A stretch of DNA of 64,000 nucleotides from Colwellia sp. MB3u-41 (GTDB lineage Bacteria > Pseudomonadota > Gammaproteobacteria > Enterobacterales > Alteromonadaceae), in contig NZ_JACGUT010000072.1 of the NCBI RefSeq assembly GCF_014076845.1, positions 1 to 64,000 of the forward strand. Reading direction: 5' to 3'. Under the pieces are notes generated by a model. It was given only the letters and a program-made list of their open reading frames with translations, ran no database searches and was not told where the DNA came from. The position numbers and the translations under genes were made by a program. Below, in pieces: positions 1-7,582 of the stretch (position 1 is the stretch's first letter; each line of letters opens with the position of its first letter).

Positions 1-2
1 TC

Positions 3-116
3 ACCCTCGGTGAGCTGCTTGTATTTCATAGTGTTTTACTTCTTGGCGGGAGCAAAAAACTAAGGATATCGCAGTTCATCGTTTTTATTAACTTGGGTGT
101 CGCACTTAGTATATGA
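3..116 (+). CDS. C-terminal tail of a cassette protein (cut by window edge)
   Basis: An open frame enters from the left edge and stops with TGA at 114-116. The 37 visible residues are mostly hydrophobic (LLVFHSVLLLGG, then FIVFINLGVALSI), as expected for the end of a small membrane protein. The stop lies 9 bases before the first attC site, the usual place for a gene that fills an integron cassette. The start is outside the window and no family can be named. It could be a chance open frame, since only about 110 bases are visible. Confidence 0.4.
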   Translation, partial: TLGELLVFHSVLLLGGSKKLRISQFIVFINLGVALSI

Positions 117-125
117 ATTCGGCAA

Positions 126-226
126 ATATAACAAGGCATTCAAGCAGGACAAATAATAGCTGGCTATTTGCTCCTTCGTCGCTTCCTTTAGCCAACTATT
201 ATTTGCCTCTTAGTGGGGCGTTATAC
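126..226 (+). repeat. attC site 1 (integron cassette recombination site)
   Basis: The left box ATATAAC (126-132) nearly complements the right box GTTATAC (220-226). Inside, AATAATAGCTGGCTA pairs with TAGCCAACTATTATT around a variable loop. This box plus stem layout is that of an attC (59-base element). Confidence 0.8.
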
Positions 227-240
227 GTTTAGGGATGTTT

Positions 241-656
241 ATGAGTACATTGGTAGTTGTTAAAAAAATGGATATGCAACTATTGCTGATGAATCAAAGA
301 TTTAGAATTTACAGTTAAGCATTCAATTTTCAAATCACTCATTAAAATCCATCAAATATTGAAAGATGAATATTTTATAGAAACTAGCGAAAATGATGAT
401 CAACCAATCGAATCATCACAAATTGATGGCTTAATTTTAACACCGAATGGTATTTTTGAATTTGATAGTTATCGTGGCGTTGATGAATACAATAAGTCTT
501 GGGCTCTGGTATGCTTTAGGTGCGTTGCATAATGCGTATGATTAAGAACAATCATCAGAAGAAATTGCGATAGGTGCTTTTAAAGCAAGTTGTAGTTTTG
601 ATGACGGTTCAGGTTTACCTGTGCAATTTGAAACTATAGAGCTAAAAAACGTATAA
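241..656 (+). pseudogene. decayed cassette gene, hypothetical
   Basis: It starts at ATG 241 (MSTLVVVKK), but the frame is lost near 270. A second frame then reads on (HSIFKSLIKIHQILKDEYF, later IDGLILTPNGIFEFDSY) before another shift near 500. A third frame ends ELKNV-TAA at 654-656, inside the next attC left box. The pieces together suggest an original acidic protein of about 135 residues broken by at least two frameshifts. I do not recognise the family. Its position between attC 1 and attC 2 shows it is a dead cassette rather than intergenic DNA. Sequencing error cannot be excluded from the sequence alone. Confidence 0.55.
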
Positions 657-753
657 CAAGCCATTCAAGCAGGACTTTTAACAGTTGGTTAGGTTCCGCT
701 TCGTTTCACAATTTTAGCCAACCATTACTTAGCCTGTTATTTGGGCGTTATAC
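651..753 (+). repeat. attC site 2
   Basis: Left box GTATAAC (651-657) and right box GTTATAC (747-753) are perfect reverse complements. The inner arm CAGTTGGTTAG pairs with TAGCCAACCATTA. The loop carries the TTCCGCTTCG element seen in several copies. Confidence 0.82.
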
Positions 754-769
754 GCAAAACGGAGTTTAG

Positions 770-1603
770 GTGAAATTTTTACCATTAATATTCATTTTAA
801 TTAGTTTCACTCAATTAGTTAAAGCACAAAATATAAGTTCTTTCGAAATACCTAGAAGTAGTGTAATCGAGATTAAAGATTCTATTTCCGATAGGGTTTA
901 CCCCATATTCATAAAGCTACCCGCTTCATATAAGCGGAATAATGAAAAATCATATCCTGTCATTTATTTAACGGATGCTTGGTACAGTTTTCAAATCGTT
1001 TCTGGTGCCACTCGTTTCCCAATGAATTCAGGTAAAATGCAGGAAGCGATAATTGTTGGGATTTCATATTCAAAAGGTTCTAAAGGACCTTCAAGCCGCG
1101 TTCGTGATTATACGCACAAGAAAGACACTAGTTGGAAACTTCAAACTGGAAAGGCCCTTGAACATGCTACTTTCATAGAAGATTCAATCTTCCCATTTAT
1201 CAAATCTCACTACAGGGTAAATAATTCACGTACTTATGTAGGTAATTCTCTGGGTGGCTTATTTGGTGCTTATATCTTTTTAACTAAACCAGATATGTTT
1301 AATAACTATATTTTAAGTAGTCCGTCGGTTTGGTTTAATAACAGTGATATTCTTACACTTAAGTCAAAGCCCAATCTAAACACACACAATATATTTATTG
1401 CTGTCGGTGCTAGGGAAACTATTGAGCTCGATTCCCCGCAACATGATATGGTCAATGGTGCAAATAAGCTTGCGTCAAGGCTATCTGGGGAACAATTTCC
1501 AAATGTAAAAGTTAGGCTCTTGACAGTTGAGGGTGCAAACCATGAAACAGCGTTTCCAACCACTGCAATCCAAGGGCTGTATTGGCTGTTCAAAAAATCG
1601 TGA
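770..1603 (+). CDS. secreted alpha/beta-hydrolase, esterase D / IroE-like (PF00756 type)
   Basis: A 277-residue protein starting with GTG 17 bases after attC 2. Residues 1-19 look like a signal peptide (MKFLPLIFILISFTQLVKA), so the enzyme is probably exported. The nucleophile elbow GNSLGG is at 158-163 with Ser160, and His258 in GANHET is the likely catalytic His. The acid is probably Glu216 or Asp221. The YPVIYLTDA strand and VYPIFIKLPASY opening are typical of the putative esterase family that includes feruloyl esterases and enterochelin hydrolases. The substrate cannot be told. It fills a single-gene integron cassette. A dead relative of the same family occurs at 4828-5590, so this cargo type was acquired or duplicated twice. 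Confidence 0.8.
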   Translation: MKFLPLIFILISFTQLVKAQNISSFEIPRSSVIEIKDSISDRVYPIFIKLPASYKRNNEKSYPVIYLTDAWYSFQIVSGATRFPMNSGKMQEAIIVGISYSKGSKGPSSRVRDYTHKKDTSWKLQTGKALEHATFIEDSIFPFIKSHYRVNNSRTYVGNSLGGLFGAYIFLTKPDMFNNYILSSPSVWFNNSDILTLKSKPNLNTHNIFIAVGARETIELDSPQHDMVNGANKLASRLSGEQFPNVKVRLLTVEGANHETAFPTTAIQGLYWLFKKS

Positions 1604-1610
1604 TAATTGG

Positions 1611-1708
1611 GTATAACAAGTTACTCAAACGGACGCTAAACAGTTGGCTAGCTTCGTGCCCCACACATTTTAGCCAGCTATTATTTGCCGCTTAACGTGG
1701 CGTTATGC
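1611..1708 (+). repeat. attC site 3
   Basis: Left box GTATAAC (1611-1617) and right box GTTATGC (1702-1708). Arms CAGTTGGCTAG and TAGCCAGCTATTA flank a loop with CTTCGTGCC. It follows the esterase stop by 7 bases. Confidence 0.82.
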
Positions 1709-1963
1709 GGCATTGCGAATTCGATTAGATGTAATTGTGGTAGTTGCCTTTTCTTTACCTTGGTTATTTACGCGTAATTAAATCTATTTAAGTTTTTTGG
1801 TTAAATAGTTTTTCGCCAAAAAAGTAGGTAAGTGATAAATTCACTTTTCATTAGTGGCTCAAAACTCACAGTTTAGTGTGTCGCAATACTGTGATTTTTT
1901 AAATATGTATTTTATGTCGTCAATATTTATATAAATTGTTTGGTTTGTGGTAGTGTAAAAGTC
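1709..1963 (+). other. ORF-less integron cassette
   Basis: The 255 bases between attC 3 and attC 4 hold no ORF with a recognisable start and RBS on either strand. The DNA is AT-rich with short direct and inverted patches, for example TTAGTGTGTCGCAATACTG. It may be a promoter-bearing, RNA-encoding or decayed cassette; the sequence does not decide. Confidence 0.5.
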
Positions 1964-2059
1964 GCATAACAAGGCATTCAAACGGACAAAAAACAGTTGG
2001 CTGTTTTCACTCCGTTCAACATTTTAGCCAACAGTAATTTTCCACTTATTGCGTTGTTG
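1964..2059 (+). repeat. attC site 4
   Basis: Left box GCATAAC (1964-1970). The inner arm ACAGTTGGCTG pairs with TAGCCAACAGTA. The right box is diverged (GTTGTTG, 2053-2059, instead of GTTATGC), so recombination at this copy may be weak. Confidence 0.7.
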
Positions 2060-2116
2060 GCTATACAGGTCATATTTTTTGGCACTAGCTAAAATTTACA
2101 AAGGACAGCATGGACA

Positions 2117-2326
2117 ATGAATACGAAAAATAAAAGTACAAAATTACCTCTAAATATTCGACTTCTACTAGGTGTTTTTGCTATTCCGTCATTATTTTTA
2201 GCGTATATGGTTGGCACAATGGCATTGGAAGGCGATTACCAAGGGATTGATTATTTCGAATGGATATATTCATTGCTTGGTTTTGTCGCCATTTATATCG
2301 CAATATCTGGAAAACGAGTGTTTTAG
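2117..2326 (+). CDS. small two-TM membrane protein, hypothetical
   Basis: A 69-residue cassette protein. AAGGA at 2101-2105 precedes ATG 2117; an earlier ATG at 2110 is out of frame and stops after seven codons. Residues 12-34 (NIRLLLGVFAIPSLFLAYMV region) and 46-64 (FEWIYSLLGFVAIYIAIS) are hydrophobic enough to be two membrane helices with a short acidic loop (EGDYQGIDY) between them. The N-terminus is basic (MNTKNKSTK), favouring an inside location. The family is not recognised. It is the only gene of the cassette between attC 4 and attC 5. Confidence 0.6.
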   Translation: MNTKNKSTKLPLNIRLLLGVFAIPSLFLAYMVGTMALEGDYQGIDYFEWIYSLLGFVAIYIAISGKRVF

Positions 2327-2358
2327 TTTTCGCCAATTAGAATGTGTAAATAGTGTAT

Positions 2359-2459
2359 AGCTAACCAGCCATTCAAGCAGGACAAAAAACAGTTGGCTAT
2401 TTGATTCTTCGTCGCTTATTTTAGCCAACTATTATTTACGTCTTGATGGGGCGTTATAT
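2359..2459 (+). repeat. attC site 5
   Basis: Left box AGCTAAC (2359-2365) and right box GTTATAT (2453-2459). Arms ACAGTTGGCTA and TAGCCAACTATTA with loop TTCTTCGTCGC. The right box contains the stop codon of the ccdB gene on the opposite strand. Confidence 0.8.
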
Positions 2460-2771
2460 GCCCGTAATAGCAAAGTCGATCGCTGCAATAATCTCATCTC
2501 TTAATGATACAACTGAGCCAACAGGGTTTTTGAGTAAATTTGCTGGCATTGATGAAATCTGTGGTGTGAGTAAAATGAACTGTTCATTTTCATATTCTAT
2601 CGCTGGAGTTAAGCCATCCATCTTTTCATTTCTAAAATGATTAAGCTTTCCTAAAGGGATCACAATTCTCGTTGCGAGATCGCTAATTAATGCATTTTGG
2701 ATATCAATTATATATGGATATGCTTCCCTGCTTTTTTTACTTAGGTTGATGTATACATCAAATTGTGCCAT
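2454..2771 (-). CDS. ccdB: CcdB-family toxin (DNA gyrase poison)
   Basis: A 105-residue protein with the CcdB fold signature: QFDVYINL at 3-10, YPYIIDIQ at 18-25, RIVIPLGKL at 35-43, and a C-terminal RDEIIAAIDFAITGI. The family poisons the GyrA subunit of gyrase through its C-terminal tail. Plasmid F CcdB ends in WGI, whereas this one ends TGI, as I recall for the Vibrio fischeri integron-borne CcdB. Its ATG overlaps the antitoxin stop by one base (TAATG), so the pair is translationally coupled. It reads against the cassette direction, and its stop codon lies within the right box of attC 5. Confidence 0.9.
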   Translation of the reverse strand: MAQFDVYINLSKKSREAYPYIIDIQNALISDLATRIVIPLGKLNHFRNEKMDGLTPAIEYENEQFILLTPQISSMPANLLKNPVGSVVSLRDEIIAAIDFAITGI

Positions 2772-3016
2772 TAAAACTCTCTAAACTCGTCACCAAAACA
2801 GCCATTTTCATCTATAAAATCATTGTAGGCTTTTATAGCGTTTTTATTTTCTTTTACCCACCTTTTAGCTTCAATACTTCTCAATTTATCTTTTAATGCT
2901 TGCTCTAAAGTTGCAGATAAATTAATGTTAAGTGCTCTTGTTTTCTTTAGTAAGTCACTATTTAGGCTAAGGTTTGTTGCTTTTTTAGGGGCTTCAAAAT
3001 CGTATAATGCTTGCAT
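2771..3016 (-). CDS. ccdA: CcdA-family antitoxin
   Basis: An 81-residue protein directly upstream of ccdB. I chose ATG 3016 because GGAG lies about 8 bases before it and the product then has normal CcdA length; the longer frame to 3091 runs into the attC. The N-terminal part (KKATNLSLNSDLLKKTRALNI) is the ribbon-helix-helix DNA-binding domain. The C-terminal half (KRWVKENKNAIKAYNDFID, ending FGDEFREF) is the acidic tail that neutralises CcdB. By family knowledge the CcdA-CcdB complex represses its own promoter, which should lie at about 3020-3075. The pair would stabilise the cassette array against loss. Confidence 0.9.
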   Translation of the reverse strand: MQALYDFEAPKKATNLSLNSDLLKKTRALNINLSATLEQALKDKLRSIEAKRWVKENKNAIKAYNDFIDENGCFGDEFREF

Positions 3017-3077
3017 AGTATGTCTCCAAGTAATCATTGTTTTTATTATGCGCACTCTAATGCGTATTGTAAAGGGC

Positions 3078-3122
3078 ACATAACAAACCATTCAAGCAGG
3101 ACAAATAACAGTTGGCTATTTG
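3078..3122 (+). repeat. attC site 6, truncated
   Basis: The left box ACATAAC (3078-3084) and left arm up to AACAGTTGGCTATTTG are intact. The sequence then switches directly to a GAAGGAG ribosome-binding site, so the loop and whole right half are missing. Confidence 0.7.
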
Positions 3123-3138
3123 TCGAAGGAGATTATTA

Positions 3139-3280
3139 ATGGAATATACACTTGTGAAAACATCTACGTATAAAGGATTAATCAATGAGGTTAACGACCT
3201 CATAAAGCAAGGTTGGATTCCTCAGGGGGATAATAAAAGATCAAAACGGTAGATGTTTACAGGCAATGATTAACACTTAA
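3139..3280 (+). pseudogene. DUF1737-like small protein, frameshifted
   Basis: AAGGAG at 3126-3131 and ATG 3139 start a frame MEYTLVKTSTYKGLINEVND followed by LIKQGWIPQG, which matches the opening of the DUF1737 family (a short fold with a V-N-x-L-I-x-x-G-W-x-P-Q-G pattern). The frame stops with TAG at 3250-3252 after 37 codons. Shifting frame at a run of five G at about 3225-3229 restores the expected ending IIKDQNGRCLQAMINT and stop TAA at 3278-3280. So one small indel in the G run breaks the gene. It could be a mutation, a sequencing error or slippage. Its function is unknown. Confidence 0.6.
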
Positions 3281-3328
3281 ATTTACTGTAATGTAAAAGT
3301 ATTACTTAGGCTTTATAAGCATATCCAA

Positions 3329-3424
3329 GTCTAACAAAAACTTCTAACGGAAAAAAACAGTTTGCTGTTTTCGTTCCTCAATATTTTAGCAAACAATTTT
3401 TAGCTTCTTATAGGGGCGTTATGG
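3329..3424 (+). repeat. attC site 7
   Basis: Left box GTCTAAC (3329-3335), right box GTTATGG (3418-3424). The arms are diverged (ACAGTTTGCTG and TAGCAAACAATTT) but still pair with each other, showing compensatory change. Confidence 0.75.
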
Positions 3425-3438
3425 CAAGAGGTCATCGT

Positions 3439-3939
3439 ATGAAAATACATTCTCGAAAGCTAAATGAAGCTGATTTTCAAGCAATGAAGGTTCTTCTTCT
3501 AAAAGAAGGTCCAAATGATTGGAATTACATTACAGATGAGAGCATGGTTCATCAATTTCAACTTATAAACCAAGGGAAAGCTGTAGCCGTTTTAGCCGAA
3601 GATACCAACATCGTTGGCTTCGCTGTCCTCATCATTAAAGAGGCGTGCCCGGCTAAATTAAGTAAGTATGCTGTCCTATCAGATATTGCATACATAAATG
3701 ACGTGGTTGTGGCCTCAAGCCAAAGTGGTAAAGGTCTTGGCAGTCAACTTTTAAAAGAATCGATTAAATTTGCTAGCGATAAACAATGTAGCCATATCTA
3801 TATCGAACGCCATGAAGAAAATTTGGCTTCTGCGGGCATGATGCGCAAGGCAGGGTTTAATCTGGTTGAGACATTCTATGACCCTGAAAAAAGAGCTACA
3901 GGTTCAAAAAACACTTCGGTGCTAAGCAGATGCACATAA
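3439..3939 (+). CDS. GNAT-family N-acetyltransferase
   Basis: A 166-residue acetyltransferase. ATG 3439 is preferred over ATG 3421, which lies in the attC right box; AAGAGG sits upstream of 3439. The acetyl-CoA site is clear: strand DVVVAS at 88-93 followed by QSGKGLGSQLL (about 95-105), the Q-x-x-G-x-G loop of motif A. Motif B (IYIERHEENLASAGMMRKAGF) follows. This class transfers acetyl from acetyl-CoA to small amines or protein N-termini; the substrate is not predictable. The stop codon TAA (3937-3939) lies inside the left box of the next attC, typical of cassette genes. Confidence 0.88.
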   Translation: MKIHSRKLNEADFQAMKVLLLKEGPNDWNYITDESMVHQFQLINQGKAVAVLAEDTNIVGFAVLIIKEACPAKLSKYAVLSDIAYINDVVVASSQSGKGLGSQLLKESIKFASDKQCSHIYIERHEENLASAGMMRKAGFNLVETFYDPEKRATGSKNTSVLSRCT

Positions 3940-4034
3940 CAAGTTATTCAAATGGACACTAAACAGTTGGCTATTTGCTCTTTCGTCGCTTATTTTAGCC
4001 AACTATTACTTAGCCGCTTATTGTGGCGTTATGC
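3934..4034 (+). repeat. attC site 8
   Basis: Left box ACATAAC (3934-3940), which includes the GNAT stop codon, and right box GTTATGC (4028-4034). Arms ACAGTTGGCTA and TAGCCAACTATTA with loop CTCTTTCGTCGC. Confidence 0.82.
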
Positions 4035-4066
4035 ATTTTAATCTAAAACTAGAAAGGAGCTAACTT

Positions 4067-4690
4067 TTGAGCTTTTATGAAAACAATATTCTTCCACATA
4101 TTATAAATTGTGCTTGTTCTTCAAGTGCCATAATGGAGATTCGAGAAAAAGTAGTTCCTTTAGCTTTTGGAAATGTTTTAGAGATTGGTATGGGGTCTGC
4201 CATCAATCTGGATTTATATAATCCAGATAAGGTAACCAAAGTATGGGGGCTTGAACCATCTCTTGGAATGCGAAAAAAAGCGAATAAAAATTTAGCTAAA
4301 TCACAAGTTAAGGTTGAGTGGTTAAACCTTCCGGGTGAACAAATCCCCCTTGATGACAATTCAGTGGACTCAATTGTTTTAACTTATACCCTTTGTACTA
4401 TTCCTGATTGGTCTGCAGCTATGAGGCAAATGCATCGAGTATTGAAACCAAGAGGTAAAATCCTGTTCTGTGAGCATGGTCAAGCGCCAGACGAATCAAT
4501 TAAGAAATGGCAAAATCGTTTAAATGGCTTATGGGGTAGGGTTTTTGGTGGCTGTAACTTGAATAGGACGGTGATTGAAAATATACAAATCAGTGGATTT
4601 TCTATAGATTGGTCTGAGAGCAATTATATAAAAGGTATGCCTAAATTTGCATCCTATATCAGCTGTGGTGTAGCAATTAAAAAGGCATAA
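4067..4690 (+). CDS. class I SAM-dependent methyltransferase
   Basis: A 207-residue protein starting with TTG 4067, 7 bases after a strong AAAGGAGC site. Motif I is VLEIGMGSA (37-45), and GLEPS (61-65) ends the second strand, where the acidic residue binds the SAM ribose. Later PDWSAAMRQMHRVLKPRGKIL is the usual motif III region of UbiE/Methyltransf_11 proteins. The opening (SFYENNILPHIINCACSS) is shared by a subgroup of small methyltransferases of unknown substrate. The stop overlaps the left box of attC 9. It is a single-gene cassette. Confidence 0.85.
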   Translation: MSFYENNILPHIINCACSSSAIMEIREKVVPLAFGNVLEIGMGSAINLDLYNPDKVTKVWGLEPSLGMRKKANKNLAKSQVKVEWLNLPGEQIPLDDNSVDSIVLTYTLCTIPDWSAAMRQMHRVLKPRGKILFCEHGQAPDESIKKWQNRLNGLWGRVFGGCNLNRTVIENIQISGFSIDWSESNYIKGMPKFASYISCGVAIKKA

Positions 4691-4776
4691 CAAGTTAGTT
4701 AAACGGAAAGATATTAGCTGGCCATCGCTTCGCGATTATAGCCAACCATTATTTTCCGCTTAGCGAGGCGTTATGT
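4685..4776 (+). repeat. attC site 9
   Basis: Left box GCATAAC (4685-4691), right box GTTATGT (4770-4776). Arms ATTAGCTGGCC and AGCCAACCATTAT; the loop CATCGCTTCGCGAT is itself a short hairpin. It contains the methyltransferase stop. Confidence 0.82.
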
Positions 4777-4827
4777 TTACCTGAGGTTTTGTACATAATC
4801 ATCAAAAAACAAAAAAGGCTCTCAAGG

Positions 4828-5590
4828 ATGAAATTTAAAATGTATAAATTTTTATTTTTGTATTTATATTATGTTCAAACATTACACTGGCACAGAATGC
4901 TTCCAACATAACTATTGGTAAACGCACTACAATTAAATCATTGATTCTAAATTCTGACAGAGAAATCCAGATTTATCTGCCAAACTCATATGACTTATAT
5001 AAAAGCGCTACATATCCTGTTTTGTATCTCTTGGATGGGAGAACGTTTTTTCATTCATTTTCAGGAACTGTTGCTCAATAAAGCAGTGATGCAACACCAA
5101 AAATGCCAGAAGTGATTGTAATCGCTATCACAAGTTAAGATCGTGTAAGAGATTCATCCTCAACAAACTCACTTATTTGATACTGTGAGAAAGAAGAAAA
5201 AGGCCTTGAAGTCAGTGGTGGTGCAAATGATTTTTGAACTTCATAAAGAAAGAACTAATTCCTTTTGTTGATAAAAATTATCGAACAAATTCATATAGGA
5301 CTTTTGTAGGTTATTCTTTTACTGGTTTGCCTGTTTTACATTCGCTATTTAATAGTCCAGAAACGTTTTATTCATATTTGGCTATTGATTTTAGTGCTTG
5401 GTGGGATGAACAAGTGATATTAAAGAATGCAAAAATTTTTTTTGAAAACTATAATGGAGCACGCAAAGATGTCTATTTGAACACTGTTGATAGGGCTATA
5501 AGTAACCTCTATCCAGAACGATATAATACAGTCTGGGGATTTATTCAAGAATTTGAAAAAGTCATCAAGAATTTCAATATGGACAAGTAA
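4828..5590 (+). pseudogene. esterase D-like hydrolase, multiply broken
   Basis: Pieces of the same esterase family as the intact gene at 770-1603 can be followed through several frames: a start at ATG 4828 (MKFKMYKFLFLYLYY), then NASNITIGKRTTIKSL and YPVLYLLDGRTFFHSF, then stops near 5081 and 5136. The longest remaining frame is 5234-5590 (118 codons), with the elbow altered to GYSFTG and SAWWDEQ in place of the SPSVWF region of the intact copy. At least two in-frame stops and one frameshift show it is dead. It was once a secreted hydrolase in its own cassette. Confidence 0.7.
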
Positions 5591-5658
5591 CAGTTGGCTA
5601 TTTGCTCCTTCATCGTTTATTTTAGCCCATTATTATTTGCCTTTTAGGGGCATTAGGC
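5571..5658 (+). repeat. attC site 10, left box decayed
   Basis: Arms ACAGTTGGCTA and TAGCCCATTATTA and the loop TCCTTCATCG are present. The left box has become coding sequence of the dead esterase, and the right box reads ATTAGGC (5652-5658). Confidence 0.65.
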
Positions 5659-5687
5659 TCAAGTGTCACTCATAGGTATAGGCTTCC

Positions 5688-6491
5688 ATGGTAACTCTAC
5701 TTAGTACAATTAAAAACACTCTCAATGAAAATAGTGAGCAGCCTTTTTCGGTTTACACTTCCATCAAAGAGCAAAAGCTATTAAATGTCCCAATTGCGAA
5801 ACCATTATTGATTGTAGTGCTGAGTGGGAATAAAGAGTTGGGTGTAGATAAAGAATTAACTTGTCATTCGGGTGAGTTTATCTTCTTATCCGACAGTCCT
5901 TCGATAGATATGCGAAATATACCTAAGGGCAAAGAGTATTTTGCTCTGTTAATCGAGTTTGATTATCAAGATTTCAATGGCCTTCAAGTCAATGCCTCTA
6001 ATAAAAAGGAATATTTTATTGGTAAAACAACATTCGATTTAGAAAGCTGTCTAAAACAATTTATTGAAGTTTCATTATGGGCTCCAAAGCAATTGTGGTC
6101 ACTACGAAAAAGAGAAATTATTTCGTTATTGTGTCATATGGGGCATGAAGAAATATTAACCATGCTAGGTAATCTTAAAATAAAAGATCGACTACACGAG
6201 ATGTTTATTGATCAAGGCTTTCATGAATTAACCACTAAAGATCTTTGTGAACAGCTAGCAATGAGCGAATCTACGTTACGACGAAAGCTGAAATTAGAAG
6301 GTACAAGTATTCAAGTAATCAAGGACCAAGCCAGATTAGGCCTAGCATTACATTTACTGCAAACATCGTGTAACTCAATTGGTGTGGTTGCAGATAAATG
6401 TGGTTATCAATCACAGTCACGATTTACTGAGCGCTTTAAGAGGCGATTTGGCTTAACTCCTTCAGAATTAAGAAAAACTAAAAATGACTGA
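5688..6491 (+). CDS. AraC-family transcriptional regulator
   Basis: A 267-residue protein. Residues 1-150 form an N-terminal sensing half of cupin type with no obvious metal site. The C-terminal third carries the double helix-turn-helix: LTTKDLCEQLAMSESTLRRK, then IGVVADKCGYQSQSRFTERF and RRFGLTPSELRK, the classic AraC signature. Start ATG 5688 is the first Met; only a weak RBS (TAGG) is visible. It lies 93 bases upstream of a PEBP-family gene in the same cassette unit (no attC between them), so it probably controls that gene. Inducer unknown. Confidence 0.9.
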   Translation: MVTLLSTIKNTLNENSEQPFSVYTSIKEQKLLNVPIAKPLLIVVLSGNKELGVDKELTCHSGEFIFLSDSPSIDMRNIPKGKEYFALLIEFDYQDFNGLQVNASNKKEYFIGKTTFDLESCLKQFIEVSLWAPKQLWSLRKREIISLLCHMGHEEILTMLGNLKIKDRLHEMFIDQGFHELTTKDLCEQLAMSESTLRRKLKLEGTSIQVIKDQARLGLALHLLQTSCNSIGVVADKCGYQSQSRFTERFKRRFGLTPSELRKTKND

Positions 6492-6584
6492 TTAAGGCGA
6501 CAATGTGATTGTTTTAGTACTAATTTTTCTAAAGACAAACTTTTAAGATAAGCCTTCAATTAATTACTACTAATTAGGATTATT

Positions 6585-7142
6585 ATGCTTAATACAATCA
6601 AGCTTGTTACTGTTTTATCTCTTGGCATTTCGGCATCAGCCTTTGCGGGTTCTCTTACATTATCTAGTCATGATATTAAACACGGTGAGTTTATGGCTAA
6701 AGCGCAGGAATTCAACGGGTTCGGCTGTGACGGTGTGGATTTGTCTCCACATCTTAAGTGGTCTAATGCTCCTAAAGGCACAAAAAGCTTTGCTATTACC
6801 GCTTATGACCCAGATGCTCCAACAGGTAGTGGTTGGTGGCATTGGCAGATTGTGAATATACCAAAGAATGTAACGGAGATAGCAACAGGGGCTGGTAGTA
6901 AAAAGTCTGACATTGCTGGGCAGGGAAGCAGGCATATAGAGAATGATTATGGTAGCAAGGCCTTTGGTGGTGCTTGTCCTCCTTCTGGTCATGGTGTGCA
7001 CCACTATCGTTTTACAATACATGCACTATCAGTAGAGAAATTGGATCTACCTGAAAATGCTTCTGGTGCATTAGCTGGTTACATGATCAATGCTAATACA
7101 ATAGAATCTAATACTATTGAATCATTGTATAAACGAGATTAG
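6585..7142 (+). CDS. YbhB/YbcL-family PEBP-like protein, exported
   Basis: A 185-residue protein with a signal peptide (1-21, LSLGISASAFA) and the phosphatidylethanolamine-binding fold. The ligand-site motif DPDAPTGSGWWHW is at 75-87 and GGACPPSGHGVHHY at 128-141, matching YbhB/YbcL and the Raf-kinase-inhibitor superfamily. The bacterial role is poorly known. It is downstream of the AraC regulator and ends exactly at attC 11 (stop 7140-7142), making a two-gene cassette. Confidence 0.88.
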   Translation: MLNTIKLVTVLSLGISASAFAGSLTLSSHDIKHGEFMAKAQEFNGFGCDGVDLSPHLKWSNAPKGTKSFAITAYDPDAPTGSGWWHWQIVNIPKNVTEIATGAGSKKSDIAGQGSRHIENDYGSKAFGGACPPSGHGVHHYRFTIHALSVEKLDLPENASGALAGYMINANTIESNTIESLYKRD

Positions 7143-7233
7143 CCTAATAAGTTGCTCAAACGTAAAAATAACAGTTGGCCATCGCTTCACGATTATATCC
7201 AACCGTTATTTTTCGCGTAGCAAGGCGTTAAGC
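7142..7233 (+). repeat. attC site 11
   Basis: Left box GCCTAAT (7142-7148) and right box GTTAAGC (7227-7233), the latter fitting the GTTRRRY consensus. Arms AACAGTTGGCC and ATCCAACCGTTAT; loop ATCGCTTCACGAT. Confidence 0.8.
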
Positions 7234-7244
7234 ATTCTTAGAGT

Positions 7245-7487
7245 ATGAGTGTATTTATAATTTCATTTTTGGGTCGCATTATAGCTGCTTTAGGCAACAT
7301 AAAAAAAGCAGATCCAACACCAGCTAATGGCACTGAAATAGTTGAATTCCCACGTTCAAAACTATCATATTTGCAAATGGTTGTGTTTTAATTCATGGGT
7401 GTGTATTACTATTTTTTAATTTCTGATGAACCACCATTTAGTATTAAATATAAAAATTCAACTGGTTGTCCTTCAATAGTACTTTAG
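7245..7487 (+). pseudogene. small hypothetical protein, interrupted by one stop
   Basis: ATG 7245 opens a 48-codon frame (MSVFIISFLGRIIAALGN, later TEIVEFPRSKLSYLQMVVF) ending in TAA at 7389. The same frame then continues without another stop for 31 codons (FMGVYYYFLISDEPPFSIKY) to TAG at 7485-7487. One nonsense change therefore seems to have split an 80-codon ORF with two hydrophobic stretches. The family is not recognised. It follows attC 11 directly, as a cassette gene would. Confidence 0.4.
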
Positions 7488-7582
7488 GTATTAATAATAA
7501 AATCATGTGCTTGTATGCATTATGGTAAAAGCACAGTATTAAACCGAATGGTTAGTTTTAGTTTAAAGTGCAACAAAAGTAA

